From: Serpula lacrymans var. lacrymans S7.9
Taxonomy: Eukaryota > Basidiomycota > Agaricomycetes > Boletales > Serpulaceae
DNA length: 64,000 nt
Reading direction: 5' to 3'
NCBI RefSeq assembly: GCF_000218685.1
Contig: NW_006763297.1
Span: forward strand, 2,352,912-2,416,911
Shown: in pieces, positions 33,016 through 48,553 of the stretch
Position numbering within the stretch: position 1 is the stretch's first letter
Layout of the letters: the number at the start of each line of letters is the position of its first letter
Notes under the pieces: model-generated
The model's input: the letters and a program-made list of their open reading frames with translations, nothing else
Told to the model about the DNA's origin: nothing
The model's database searches: none
Translations under genes and position numbers: made by a program

Positions 33016-33320
33016 GAAAGCAAAAGCAAGGAAAAAAAAAGCAAGTGAAGGTAGCAAAAACTTGGCTGAACGCGCCGACTGCAAAATATTCAGCGCGGTA
33101 CGACGGCTTACCTAACACGCGTCGTTTTCTTCGCCGATCGACCCTTGAAGCCGGAGAGGGCTCAAGCGCTCAATCCCACTGGCATCCCCCACCCGCACCT
33201 GACACCAACACCACATCGGTCTCAGCTCCTCTTTTTATTTTATTGCGCTTTTGCTCTTTATCGCTCCTTGAATCTCCTGCAGGTATCCTACGTCCGCTTT
33301 CGCCAAACTGTGAGCTCGAC

Positions 33321-35249
33321 ATGGCGGATAATACTCCAACCCCTACCCCTACAGCCTCGGGCTCCTATCAGTCCACGTTCGGAAGTATGACAGACATGCA
33401 GCTGCGACAGACCATCAACCAGCTCTCGACCGCAGCGAGCAGGCCAGACCAGTTCCAGCACTACATCGCCCCCACCCCACAGACAGCTCCCGCCAAAGGT
33501 AAGCCATCTGCCGCCCTTCTTGCGTTTGTTCTCCCTCTCGCATAGTTGACGTCTCATTTCTCATAGCAGCGTATCTAAAAAATGTGCATACGTGGTCTAC
33601 GTCGGCTACGCCCCCGCCAAAGGCAGGCTCCAGCACGCGAACGCGCAACCGTGCAAAAGCTGCTGCGGCTCTCGCCACACCCACCCAGGCGACGTACACA
33701 CCACCAACCTACCAGCCTCCCCCTCCGCCCGTCCCCGCCATCCCCATCGCCCCGCCCCTCCCACCCAATCCCCCCCGCCCTCCGATCGCGACGACCCCTC
33801 AGGCGCTGCACTCGACCTATGCCTCTCGCCTGCGGACGGGCACGACGCTCCTGATGCAGCCCATCATCTCGACCTCGACGACGGCAACGCGCACGGCGAC
33901 CCGACGCGGCGGCGCCATCAACTACGCCGATCCGGGATCAGGCGACGATATACCGGACGCGGGCGCCCTCGAGTCTGACGACTCTGATTTTGTCGCCAGC
34001 GGGGGCACCAGGACGGCGATTCGGTCAGCGAGAAGCCGCATGGGCGCTGGGATGTCTGTGTTTCATGCGGGCAGCGGTGTTTCCACGCCCCAGCCGCAGG
34101 CTCAGCCGCGGGCATCTGATAAAGCAGAGCTGGACCAGAGCTATCTCGGAATGATCCCTCCTTCGAGGTTCATTCGAGCAAAGCCGACGCCCCCCACCAA
34201 TCATGAGTATCCGTGAGTGCTTGGTGCATTTGAGCTTTTCACAGTCTTATGTTCGTGATGATCTTGGTACGCAGCCTGCAGGATGCGATGGACCGGCAAG
34301 CTCGCAAGCCTACGGCACTGGTCCCGATACGCGTCGAGTTCGAGACTGACACACATCGGATACGAGATTGTTTTGTCTGGAATATGAATGAAACGCTCAT
34401 CAAGCCAGAGGCCTTTGCACGGACGTTTTGCAGCGACTTGGATTTGCCTGCGATACCGTGGGTGGACACGGTCACGAACCAGATACGCGCACAGCTGGAG
34501 GAACACGAAGGGGTGGCGTCCATGGATTTGAGGGGCGCCATGGATATCGACATGGATGACGAAAATGGCGAAGAAATTCCGGAATGCCGCGTCGTTCTCA
34601 GTGTAAGCCGTTCTCGACTTTTGTTTTCTTTTTCCCCCCCTCGCTGACATTTCTGCCTTTTCAAGATTGATGTACAAATAGCGACGCATCACTTGCTTGA
34701 TCATATCGAGTGGGATCTTCTTTCGGCTCTGACCCCGGAAGCATTTTCTCAGCAGCTCTGCAGTGAGCTTGGATTAACGGGGGAGGCTATTCCTCTGATT
34801 GCTCATGCCATACATGAAGAACTAGTGAAACACAAAAGAGATGCTATCGAATGGGGCGTCATTGGTGGAGATAAGGACCCCGCAGAAGAACCAGCGCCGG
34901 ATAAACCACGCGATAAGAGTGGGCTGAGCTTGTTGAAGGATAAGACGGGACTGGGTCTGGGCTGGGGTCGCACACCCAAAGAGGGACGAGGTCCAAAATT
35001 GTTGAAAAGTATCTGGCGAGATTGGCCGGAGGCAGAAGAGTTCAGGACGAAGTTTGAGATTCTGAGCGCTGAGGAGGTGGAAAGGAGGGAGGTGGAAAGA
35101 GAGAGGGCGAGTCGGTTAGTGCACTCCTTTTCGTCTTCACACCCGTCATCAACTTGACGCTATCTAACTAACTATGGTCTCTCCTTATCAGACGATTGCG
35201 GCGGGAAACATCGAAATTCCAAAGTAGCACCCGAAGCAGGAGACGATAG
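33321..35249 (+). CDS. snf5: SNF5/SMARCB1-type chromatin-remodelling subunit
   Basis: Five exons: 33321-33498, 33570-34212 (or from 33567), 34275-34602, 34666-35114 and 35192-35249, giving about 551 aa. The N-terminal 210 residues are low complexity, rich in Pro, Thr and Ala. The SNF5 domain follows with its two repeats: 'LVPIRVEFETDTHRIRDCF' to 'FARTFCSDLDLP', and 'HHLLDHIEWDLLS' to 'FSQQLCSELGL'. It continues with 'IWRDWPEAEEF'. The protein is a core subunit of SWI/SNF or RSC remodelers in the nucleus. The acceptor of exon 2 is a tandem TAGCAG, allowing one extra Ala. The gene starts 305 bp from the divergently transcribed polymerase. Confidence 0.93.
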
Positions 35250-36233
35250 AAGTGTGAGTTTTAGTTTTGATGGTGTTCTGTGATGGTTACTTATCTGTAG
35301 GGCAGGTTCAGGTTCCGTTGCAGTGATGTAGTTCTTTGTCGTCGTGCCGTCTATTCTTCCGGTACGAGTGAATTGGGGGGAGGAGGAATAGTGAAAGTTG
35401 TGTATATCAGGAATGCACGGTGGAAATGAGGAGGACGTACTGCGATCGATGTCAGGGAAAAGTGAGGAAAGGCAAGAGACGTTGGAAGTCATTCATTTTA
35501 GGAGCGGGGGGTTGAGATGTGGTATTCATCTCGAAGACAGTTAACGTTTGGAAAATAGAATGTATACGGTGAGAAGTGACTGCACCGATCATGATGCAGG
35601 GAGGGGCGGTTTCCCCACAGGAGCCCTGTACCAGTGAGCTTCTGGACAGGCGCAGGGCGATGTCAAAGACTAGCATAATTGAGAAGAGGGTGATACATGA
35701 ACTGTACACGCAGGACACATGGAAGGTGATTATCGCTCGTAAGAAGCGATGAGATAAGGTGGTCTATCACACAAGATGCGGGGTACCCTTCATATAAGCA
35801 CGAAAAGAAAGAAAAAAACATGAGAGCACCCATATGTCACCAGCGCAGCCGGCACAGCATTCACCGCAGGACACAGCTTGCCTCGAGATTGCATTGCTTC
35901 CCCACGTTCAGCTCATCACACCACGCTTTCCACGTTTCGTAAAGTCGCCGTGGTCCTCTTCATTTGTCGCCTGCTCTTCTTTATGATACTCCTCTTCTTC
36001 ATACAAATCACCATCACCACACGCTCTTACCCCGGACTTTTCATCACAACATCCACTTCCAGGCCTCACCCATACAAAGGTGTTTTAATACATTTCAGAC
36101 CCGACTCCACGAGTGAACCCCATTCCATCCATCCTTAACTACCCTCCCGTCTCATACTCCCTTCCTTACATCACCGTGCCTGCTTCCCCTTTCTCTGCTT
36201 ATACTCCCTCATCCGTCCATCACCTTCCCCGCC
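35250..36233. other. Long upstream region of the creA-like gene
   Basis: No gene recognised. The last 300 bp before 36234 are strongly pyrimidine-rich (long CT tracts), which is usual for highly expressed fungal promoters and 5' leaders. Confidence 0.5.
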
Positions 36234-38574
<2,341 letters not shown>

Positions 38575-39619
38575 CCAGAATCATTTTTCGTCATTCAACT
38601 GCACGATCCGAGCGACGTGATGGGTACAACTCTACTCAAAGAAAAAGAAAAGAAGAAAAAAAGACCTCTCGGTTCCTCATGTGACCACTCCCTTTCCCCT
38701 CTGATCTGCCCAGAAACCTCGGCGCTAGAAACTCCCTCTCCCCTCCTGCTCGAATGTCTCCCCCCGTCATAGATGCGAATATAGGTGTTTTTCCGAATAT
38801 GGATGTACGTTATATAAACTCATAATCTCTGTACCTACCCTATCCACTAGGCTCGACTTTTACCAACATGTAGCAGCAGCACATCCCTTTTCCCCCGTTT
38901 TTGATCTTCTGGTTGTCTTGGAATGGCTTTTTGCATGTACATAGAATGGCTTTTTAAACCGTCGTCGCAGGATTGTTGACTATGTTGGTGTGATAAGCGT
39001 GATGGGGGGGTGCTATAATTAAAACGCACGCTTGAAATGAATGAAGCGGGTGTCGGGAATGTGGGGGCTAGCGCTGGACGTGTGCTAACGCTCGCATGCC
39101 ATCTGCGGTGTCACGACCGGCATCTGAAAGCGTGCACGTTCCCCAGACGATCCCATCGCGTACTACCCTCCGTTGGGATGCGAACAAAGATAATGTCCGG
39201 AGTCCCTCGAGAGGAGCAGGGTGGTCGCGAGATAAAAATACCAATACCCGGAAGGGGTTCTGATACCGAGCGCCGTGTTTCTGATGCCGGCAGTGCAGCT
39301 GCGAGTCGCGGTTTAAAGGACGTTCGTCGGGTATGATCTCATGTCGAGATTATCGCCAAGGTACCTTGCACGAACACGACACCCCACCTACCGACCCAAT
39401 TGAAGTTTTGAAAAAAAATAAAAGCAATGGTATGGGGTCTTTCTGCCTCTGAGTGTGTGGATGGGGTGACGAACCTGGGGGCTGAGGGATGTAGGACACG
39501 TTCATGAACCTCGCCATGTCTGCCGCCGGACAATGTGGGTGGTGCTTTTAACGCTGGGGCTGCCTATCGTTATCGTTATCGCGGTTTGAGGCTGACGGTG
39601 CGGTTGTGATTCATCGCAG
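38575..39619. other. 3' region of creA and unresolved 5' part of the next gene
   Basis: The first half is the likely 3' untranslated region of creA. Coding-like sequence 'GGAFNAGAAYRYRYRG' (about 39535-39585) probably belongs to the first exons of the glycine-rich gene downstream, but I could not find a start that joins in frame. Confidence 0.4.
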
Positions 39620-40440
39620 TTACCGGCCAGGAGGAGCAGGCGCCTCCCAGTCACCAGTGTGAGTGTCCCGGCCGGCTCTCGTCAATCTCGCACAGGGCTG
39701 ACGTTGAATCGCCGTCGATGGGCCAGTCAATGAAGATGAGGTGGTCGAAACGGCGCAGAGGCACAGCGGCGGCAGCGCCGATTCGGGCATGTTCTCTGCT
39801 GCGCTGAGCCACGTCACTTCTCACAGCGTACGTGCCCTGACTTTTTCTTTGCCGTCGTGAATCTCGGGGGCTGATGCTCGAGTGGACTGTCGACTATCCC
39901 GGTGATGCTATCCGTGCGATAGAGTCAGCACAGGGAGCCTGTGGATGAAGGCGAGGTGCGCGATTCGCACAGGCAGGCTTATGCTGAAGGAGGCGCGGGC
40001 GGCCTCAGCGCGGGATCGATGGGCGGTGCCGCCGCAATGCAGGTCCGTTCGTTTTTTGTTTTTTTTTCTATTCATCTCACGCTGATCATCCATGCGATGT
40101 TCCTCACCCCCTCTCGTCTCGGGTTGGGAGAAATTAGATCTTGCAGAAAGTCACCTCTGGTGGCGGTGGCGGATCCCAGACTGAGCTGATCAGCATGGCC
40201 ATGGCGGAAGCCGGCAAGCTCTTTGACCAGTCGGGAGGCGCCAGCTCTGGCAGTAAGCAGGATGCCATCAATGGCGCCGCCATGACCGTTATGAAGCTGG
40301 TCGTCCAGTCCAAGCTTGGCGGAGGCGGAGGCGGAATGGGAGGGTTGATGAGTTTGGTGAGCTGGTTTCTTCTACCCTCCCTTTCTTTGGTCTGGATACT
40401 CATACATAACATCATGCTCTAGGCGACTAAATTCATTTAG
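39620..40440 (+). CDS. Glycine-rich small protein (DUF7721/beta-flanking-like), 5' end unresolved
   Basis: Exons seen: 39620-39658, 39727-39827, 39923-40042, 40138-40356 and 40423-40440. The joined C-terminal 160 aa read 'FNEDEVVETAQRH', then 'EVRDSHRQAYAEGG', 'MGGAAAMQ', 'SMAMAEAGKLFDQSGGASSG', 'INGAAMTVMKLVVQSKL' and a Gly run ending 'SLATKFI'. This pattern is that of a common small fungal protein family with internal repeats and Gly/Gln-rich linkers, of unknown function. The first exon or exons lie upstream (perhaps 39500-39590) and are not resolved. No membrane or signal segments are visible in the part seen. Confidence 0.65.
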
Positions 40441-40762
40441 ACCGTCTTGCGGTGAATGGATGGATGATGAGAAGCTTTGTTGTTTGTAATATTAGTGTAC
40501 CAGTCTACAGACTTCTATACACCCGAGGGAAGAGAATCCAGCTGATATCATGATGACCCCACTACGAAACGATATACGATAAATTCCTAGAGTCAATCAT
40601 GCAAGTCTTGCAGTTGCGGCGCGCCTGTGCTCGTGACTTGTCGACGATCACCACGTGCACATACACCACTCGTCCAAAGCAAACTCGGACTGGCACTTGG
40701 AGCTTGACCACCAACTCCCATTATCAATGTGTCCAGTCTTGAAAACCAGCATATCCTACTGA

Positions 40763-43084
40763 ATGATGGCATCCCAGCGAAAAGCATATTTGGCACCCAC
40801 GGAAGCTATCCATCACAAGCGCTACGAAGACACGCGAAAGCACATCCTCGACAACGTCATTCTCAGGGGTTTTCCATACTCGAGGTGACTGATTTTAGCC
40901 CAGCATCACCGCCACCCCCAAAGGCGCTGATGACACTGTCGCAGAAAACTCCAAGCCCACAAGTCCTGCGTGAACACCTTGCGTTTCTCTTCGGGTGACG
41001 GAAGATGGCTGGCCAGTGCTGGTGACGGTGTGCCCTCAACCGGGTTTGCTTTTGGGCTCCTGTATCTTGAATAGACGTTCAGATTTTCGCGTTCATCTTT
41101 GGGACATGCATCAGGAAGACATACGTCAACCGTCGTTCTCGTATTCTGGTCCACGGGTACGTGATATATATTCTGACGCAATACGAACTCACGATTCGGA
41201 TGTCAATCAGGGAAACGTACTAGCTCTATCATTTTCTGCACACAACCAGTTCATGTATAGGTCGGTAATTTATGACTGTGTTTTAGGCCTCCGTTGAGCG
41301 CTAAAGAAATGCTAAACTATCGTAGTGGAGGTGCCGACAATATGGTAATGAAATACGATTTATCACGAACGCCAACCACACAAAGCACACAGGGTCTACG
41401 ACCGGCACTGAGCACGTTTATGCAACACACTGTATGCTACTTCTTTTATCCATTGCGTGGGATTGATAAGGTACCCATATGACGCCAGGATAGCGTTCGC
41501 GATATCAGTTGTCATCCGCTTCAGGAAGAAATATTTTTCAGTGCCAGGAACGTGAACCTCATCGTGTTTGGCTTTAGTGCTCCTTAAATCTGATATTTTC
41601 TTATCTCACAGTGAAGATGGAAAAGTGATTTTGCACGATGGCCGAGTTAATGCCAGTGTGACGGGAGCACAAGGGATCTTACAGCACGATAAGGAGTTTA
41701 CAGGCGTCCAGGCTCATCCTATCATGGAGAACATTTTTGCGACGTGCGATGGTGGTGGACAGGTCTGTCTTCGCGATACTCGGATGGCTTTTGGACCCCT
41801 TGCTCAACGTAGTAAACAAGGCATCGTCCAAATGGTGAGCTACATACGATAAGGTTGAAAGGGGCAATTATGCTAAATCAAGAAATCGATAGTACTCTAC
41901 CAAGCTATCTAAGAAGACCTTCCTAAGTAATCCTGAGAGCAGTAGTATCGCATTTGATCGCGATGGTATGCTTCGTCACTGGAGACATTGCGTCATTGAT
42001 AACACTATTCCAGGGACTAGACTATGTGTCACAATGCTTGTCAGCTTTCCAGTTGTCCGTGGATCACCCCGCTTATAATCGCTTTCAGCATTTCTTCCCA
42101 ACTGTATATTCAGTATCTGATCCTAATCCTATCGCTGTATGCAATGGGCGGAACAAACCGGATGGAACACCAGTTCTCCCTGGGCAGCGGACATACTCTA
42201 ATTCGTGTACAATGAAGGTAATCTCTTTAAAGCTTGATATCTAAATTTTTCTTCACAGCTATTTCAGTCGGGATCTTTTGGCGGCCCGGCTCTCTTGGAA
42301 GACGAGCTCTATTCAGCCGGGTCTGATGATTTCCGCGGATATGTCTGGAGGATTCCAAGTATCGCGTGCCTCACTGCTCGCAGGAAAGAGATTAAAAATG
42401 AAGATTGGTGTACCCAAGAGTGGCCGAATATTGTAGGTGCGTGTGATTCACAATCTGAAATATGTACTGTCGTTATGCTAGACCCTCAGCTTTTGCTGAA
42501 AGTCAATCGGCCACTCGATATATACCAACGGAACTTTCAACTCCTCTGTTTTGTCTCAATGGTAAGCCATATTACCTCATTACTGTTGAAGGTGCTTCCT
42601 GTCATGCGATCACAGGGCATAAATCAATAATCAACTCTGCCGTGATTCATCCGTCTCTCTTGTATATTGCTACCTCGGGGGTAGAGCGCCATGTCACTCT
42701 GCATAGTCCAGTGTCAAATGCCCCAAGCTCCAAAAATTTACCCTTAACTACACCTACTGTTCGAGATCTCCAAGAATCCAGTGCCGAAGACTACAGAGTT
42801 TTCATCAGGGCGTTGGCTGGTCTTCAGCCTACACTACACGAAGACATTAATGATTCTGAAGACGAAATTGAAACGATCTCCCTATTTGATCAGTATGTTT
42901 CATATTTCCTCGGAATGGAGGTTAATCACATGAAATGAAATGAAACAGTATTCTGCGCCAGGAAGGAGAAGCAGACGTTTTTACCATGCGCCCATGGGTG
43001 GGGAATGACGATTCAGAGAGTGAATCGGGCTCGGACTCGGACGATCCTAGGGACTTCTTTCATGAAAGCGGCGGCGATCAATAG
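40763..43084 (+). CDS. WD40 repeat protein, DCAF-like
   Basis: Fourteen exons: 40763-40884, 40945-41027, 41083-41156, 41211-41260, 41326-41431, 41489-41547, 41612-41834, 41893-41965, 42014-42039, 42089-42217, 42268-42436, 42490-42561, 42616-42892 and 42949-43084, giving 532 aa. WD-type repeats include 'SCVNTLRFSSGDGRWLASAG' to 'VHLWD', 'SGGADNMVMKYDL', 'DGKVILHDGR' and 'SAGSDDFRGYVWRIP'. This arrangement resembles DDB1-CUL4 associated factors (DCAF5/8 group), substrate receptors of CUL4 ubiquitin ligases. The C-terminus is acidic and Ser-rich. All introns are GT-AG except 41548-41611, which begins GA. Two ATGs in tandem mark the start. Confidence 0.8.
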
Positions 43085-43331
43085 AATGGTAATATTGGCT
43101 ACTGAATACTGCCACTTGGCGTCTTGAATGTATCGAGATGACGCGTTTTTTCAATCGACAATTTTTAGAGACCCCATCTTTCGCAAATGCGGTGTACACC
43201 GCATTTCATTTCAATGCGCCATGACCACGTGACTTCACTTCACTGATGCCTGCAACTACTAACGCTGTAGCAGTGCAACCAACACTTTCCCAGCTACCTG
43301 GACAATACACAAACTATCTGACGCTTCTTTA

Positions 43332-44697
43332 ATGGCGCTTTTAACTCGAGGCACGACTTATGACATTAAGGACTCGAATATTGCACTGCTGGGTTCCGAT
43401 GTGAGTATATTCATCTTCGCTAAGATCGAGCCGTAACGCTTATCGAATCAGCTAGAAAAACACGTGCGTGAACATGCCGGCGACAAGGAAAACGCATGGC
43501 AGGGAGTAGGACATACACAAGGTTTGAAGATCTGGAGAATCGAGCATTTCACTGTTGTAGATTGGCCAAAGGAGCGCACAGGATCATTCTATGATGGAGA
43601 CTCTTATATTGTTTTACACGTAGGTATCTCTAAAGGTAGTGAATTTGACCGTTGCTAAGATTTTCCTAGACATACAAGGCAGATCCTGAGTCCGAGACGC
43701 TGTCATATGATCTGCATTTTTGGCTAGGCGAGAGTACAAGTCAAGATGAGGCCGGGACGGCAGCCTATAAAACGGTTGAACTCGATGATCGTACGTTGCT
43801 CTGTCGTCCCCACAAACTCTTTCCTTTATTCACAACATCTGGGAACCTGCAGACTTGGGAGGCGTTCCTGTTCAATATCGGGAAGTTCAGGGATACGAAT
43901 CTCCCCGCTTCCTATCTTACTTCCCCCATTTTGTCTGCTTACACGGCGGCGTCTCTACTGGGTTTCATCACGTATCCGCACCCCCGGAAGTCACCAAGTT
44001 GTATAGGATCAGCATATCGCATGCCACTGCGAGGTCTCACCTGCTCGTGCGGGAAGTGCCAGTGGGAAGCGCGCACCTCATCCAAGGGAGCGTGTACGTG
44101 TTGGACAAAGGCGAAGAGCTGTGGCAGTTCAATTCGAAGACCGGCACGGGCCAAGAGAAATTCAGAGCAGCCGAATATGTACAGAACTTGTCCGACCAAA
44201 GAGAGGGTCGCTGCGAGGTCACCGTGTTTGGTGAGTCCTTGCTCACGATGCCACTTTTCGTGCTGGTGGTAGCGTGCTCATCTCCACATGCAGACGAAGG
44301 AGAATCGGGGGCGGGAGCCTTCCTTTCTGAACTTGGAGCAGAGAGCGTGCTGCCTCCAGCAAGCGATACTGCATCCGAGCTTGCGCCATCTCTCTATCGT
44401 TTGGTCGAATCAGACGGAGCTGTAGGTTTCGAAGACGTTGCCTTGAGCACCTCCTCCCTCCGTTCCGATGGCGTTTATTTCTTGGACGATGACGCCAGCA
44501 ACACCCACGCCGCCATATACGCATGGGTGGGCAAAGAGACGGCCTCGAGGCAAAAGCAGCTCGCGACTCAATATGCTCAGACATACCTCTACGAAAAGCA
44601 GGCCAGAGAAGGGGAACGTGTAAAAGTAGCGGTCAGCATCGTCAAGCTGAACGAAGGAAGAGAGCCGGAAGCCTTTTTGAAGCTCTTGCAGGCCTGA
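43332..44697 (+). CDS. Gelsolin/severin-like actin-binding protein
   Basis: Five exons: 43332-43400, 43452-43619, 43670-43790, 43853-44230 and 44294-44697, giving 379 aa. Three gelsolin-like repeats are visible: 'GLKIWRIEHF' with 'FYDGDSYIVLHTY' and 'DLHFWLGESTSQDEAGTAAY'; 'LYRISISHATARSHLLVREV' with 'SVYVLDKG'; and 'LYRLVESDGAVGFEDVAL' with 'VYFLDDDAS'. The size fits severin/fragmin (three repeats), which cut and cap actin filaments in response to calcium. It lies 250 bp after the WD40 gene in the same direction, but the two need not be related. Confidence 0.9.
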
Positions 44698-45224
44698 TCG
44701 GTCTCGGGCCCCCCTGTACCAATATTGAAATGTATCTGAATGTGGTGGAATTGCCATGAACTAAATTGGCATTTTTGCACTTTACAAATCGCACTGGCCA
44801 TTAATAATGCTTTTGGTTTACTTTCATGTACTTTTATTCCTGGCAAAGGTATGCAGACATGTGTGGGGGAGGAAGAGGAGCCCAAATCAAGGGAACCGCT
44901 TGTTGAAAGGTAGGAGTTTGATTGAAAGCTACCAATGTCCGTTTTATTGCAACTTTAAATCACCGTCGGTGGTAACGGGCGTGGTGTACCGCATCTTATT
45001 CTATGAATTTGATCGTATGACAGGTTGACAGGAGAAGTACCTGAGCGCTAACTAGTGTCCACAGTTTGCTGCTTGCGGAACTTGATAATCAGGGTCTGAC
45101 CTAAAATGTCATATTTCATAAACCAAATCACGGTAGCATACACACGCCTTTGGTCGCGGTTATTGTTACACATTCCTATACAAGTTGTTACAACAGACAG
45201 AGTTCACCTTCACATACACTTTGT
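44698..45224. other. Convergent intergenic region
   Basis: Spacer between the 3' ends of the gelsolin-like gene and egt1. No gene or repeat recognised. Confidence 0.5.
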
Positions 45225-48200
45225 TCATTCGGTAATATCGTATGCAACCCTGGCGCCAACCCAAGGATACGGATAGTTTCGCTGGTACCAGTTACGCACG
45301 CTATGCCTTTCTGCGATGCGAGGAATTGTAGCATGCGAGCCACCAATCTGTCATAGAAGTTGAGAATGAGTGATCTCAAGAAGAAGAAAATAGTATGATT
45401 TGATACATACCACAACCTGGTGGCACTCGTCAAAGAAATCCGCAGAATATCTGTCGTCAAAAGGGTTAAATGATTCTTGCCAGCGTCGATGATGGATACG
45501 GAACTTACCCAGGATACAACTTGGACGGAACGAAACCGTCATAACGATCAAAAATAGTAGAAGTCCACTCCCAAACCCCTCCGTTATGCCCCATCCCTCC
45601 GTTCCTCGTCCCACCCGTCGTAGCCCTATGTGGAAGGTGAGAACTGAACTAAATGCCTTATGTTTATAAACACTTACGGAATTGGGTGCCAGTTTCTGAA
45701 TCCGACATTGGATCCACCCTCATAACCAGACTCGAATTTGTCCAAGAAAGTACGAAGCTCCGGTTCAGTTGGGATGCGTCCGCCTTTAACGCTGGCATAC
45801 GCAGAAAGATTGTCATAAGATGTCATAACGGGCCATTTCCAAGCCACTTTCATAGGGATTGGACCATACAATGTGCGCACCTGACGAAAGAAATATTGAG
45901 TTCAAGGGGTTATGCTATAAAAGACTGCTAGACTAACATAGGTTCCATCTTCACATTCAACCCAGCTTGCAGGGAGCTGAACTTTATCTTTTCTATTGTC
46001 GCTGTTGTAGAACTCGTAAAATTGACCATTGGTTACGGGCCTCCATTCAATTCGGAACGCGTCCACGTGCACCTGTTGAGGTGGGCTTTCATTGTCCCAG
46101 CCGAAATCGTGCCCTAATACTTCCTTCGACTTGACAGGATCATTATCATCAGCTTCAACATCGTCGATCCTTAGGGTTACCACGCTAGGGCCGACTGTTA
46201 CAACAGGATTGAGGGGTTCTTCAGCAGAGTTCCACGAAACAGCAAGAGAGTCCCAAGACGGGGGTGTAAATTCAGGAGGTGGGATAGTACCCGTTCCTGC
46301 ACGCTGAAGTAGCATATATAGGAGTGTCTGAAATATATATATTTGTTAATGGTGCACGTAAGTTAGACCAATAAATGGTACCTCGATATGGAACCCCTCA
46401 TGCTCGTGAGTCATACAAAGAACCCTGGCAATCTTTCTGGTCATTTGGATAGTGCCAGCATCAACATCGGCATATAACTTCATCAATCGGTCCCGAACTC
46501 GATCACGGAACAACAGCATAGAATTGAGGGAAGGCCAATCTTCCTCGCGATCGGGAACTTCAGAGTGTGGCTGCACGAACAGACATGTCAGAGACCAGAT
46601 GTTATGGGAATAGAAATCATGCTTACGTGACACTGTCCAGGATCATCAACGTTTGGGTCAATGCCCCGCTAAAGAATATGTTAGCATTTTAAGGCAAATA
46701 AACGAAAACAGCATACTTCGAAGATATCCTATAAAAACTGCTATAAGCATGGACAACGATGGATAATAGGGGTACCAACTCACCTTATATTCGATGGGTT
46801 CCGTATGTGCCTCTCCTAACAAGCGAGACAGATGTATGTCTAGGAAGGTAGGGATGTGACCTATGTAGAAGAGACAAATATGCCTCAAGTCAATTGGCTT
46901 CTGGAATAGCATAGCAGGCGGTATCATCTGCAATGTGACAAAGTCCCATGCAGACCACAAGTTCTGCCAGTCTTTGGTGGCAGGCACACCAAACTTGCCT
47001 TGCTCTGCTGAAGGCGAGGGCAATAGTGGGAACATGAACGGAGGCCTCTCCAACAACCATAGAGAGTATCGCGAGGAACTATCCATCCAACGTTGAATCG
47101 GACGCAATTGGGCTGCAGTGAAAAGCGAATGTACGTCGGTTTCAGAGAACTAACATTTGGTTGTTTAGAATGTGTTATGGTATACTTGTGCAGCCTACTT
47201 ACTTTCAAAGACCTCTCTATCTGGACCATTTCATTTTCCGAAAAAATGACTTCTAGCTTCATGGATGGAATATGAATGCTGTGTGCAACCTTGCACTTAT
47301 AAAATGCCTCATGGCGACCTATTAAGAGGGACGTCAACATCCACGATCTCGACGCGAGGAATACCCTGATTTACGCTCTCCTCGATTGTACGTATTGACG
47401 TATTCCCATTTGGTTTCGTCGAAAGCGTTTGCATCTCCAAGAGCTGCCCCGGCGGCCTGCAGCCCATTCATTATGAACGCCTTGGTGTACCCCTTTGGGT
47501 CATTGTATGCTTCTTCGATCTCTCGGGGCTCGTTGTCATGATCTAGGCCCAAAAGTAAAGTATCGCCTGAACCTGAACGCAACGGCAGCGAACGGAGAAA
47601 TTCCGCAGCTTCCGGCCGAGTAAAGTTTCCTAAAGAGGAACCCAGGAACATAACGTGAAGAGGTGGTTGAGAATTGCCAGGAGTGGAGGGTGTAGTAACC
47701 CCTGTCTCAGTCGTGCGTGCCCTTGTAGAATTGGAAGACAAAGAACTGGGAGAGGCATCTCGAGAGGGCCTGCTAACCGCAGAGTGGATCAAGTTGGAAA
47801 CGGATGGATTATCCAAAGCTTCAGATCCATGAAGACCACCATCTTCAACAAATTTGAGGCCACCGTCATATGTACCTAGCATCCCCTTGATGTCGACTTT
47901 ACCAGAAAGAGCTGCACCAACGTCAGAATTCGCAAGCTGATCCAAGGTACGCTCAAGCTCGCGCTTCTCTAGGTCGAGAGCATAGTATGTGATGGGCGCT
48001 GGAACTGTTGAAGCGGAAACAGTGCGCGAAAGTCCAGCAAGGATGTGCGAGGTTTTGCGCAACGCACTTCATTTTGAAATCGAATATTAGTTAGAATCAA
48101 AGAAAAAACAGAGATAAGGGTATGACAACGAGAATCTACTGTTTCAGCACAGCTTACGGAGCGCCACCCGGGTGTCCGAGTATGACAAGCCAGTATGATG

Positions 48201-48553
48201 TCGCTGGTTTCGTGAAGTCAAACTACTCACCCAGCACCAAGTTCGAGAACAACTTCCCCTGGTACGACTTCTCCTGCAGCACGATGCATCGCCCCAATAA
48301 TATCATCTGCATTGTTTGCTAGAATTTCTTCTTCGGCACCGAAGAGATAATACTCAGGAGCTTCAGTGGTGATGTCGTCGTAGAGTTTGAGGCCACGTTC
48401 ATCATACAGGAGAAGAGTGGGGAGGCGCCTTTGGCCTGAGGGCTGAGAAATCCCGCTGATAATTTCGTTTACAATATCATAGGAGGTGTCTTTGACGTCG
48501 CAGTGATTTTTGACGTCAAAACGCACGTCGACGATATGAGGAACGTTGGACAT
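45225..48553 (-). CDS. egt1: Egt1, ergothioneine biosynthesis fusion enzyme
   Basis: Exons on the minus strand: 48553-48231, 48066-47375, 47318-47203, 47149-46784, 46728-46717 (12 nt), 46668-46627, 46570-46382, 46327-45938, 45880-45678, 45625-45509, 45450-45411 and 45347-45225, giving 870 aa. Residues 1-340 are an EgtD-like histidine methyltransferase ('LPTLLLYDERGLKLYDDIT', 'VLELGAG', 'FLGSSLGNF'). Then follows an EgtB-like iron enzyme with the HX3HXE site 'HEGFHIE' and a sulfatase-modifying-factor domain ending 'GGSHATIPR' and 'RNWYQRNYPYPW'. Egt1 makes hercynylcysteine sulfoxide from His, S-adenosylmethionine, Cys and oxygen; Egt2 would finish the pathway and is not in this window. Ergothioneine protects fungi from oxidation. 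Confidence 0.95.

Noticed and set aside
33288..33854. Several minus-strand and alternative frames over the SNF5 N-terminus
   Set aside because: They are by-products of GC-rich Pro/Thr/Ala coding sequence; the SNF5 frame is confirmed by its domain and splice junctions.
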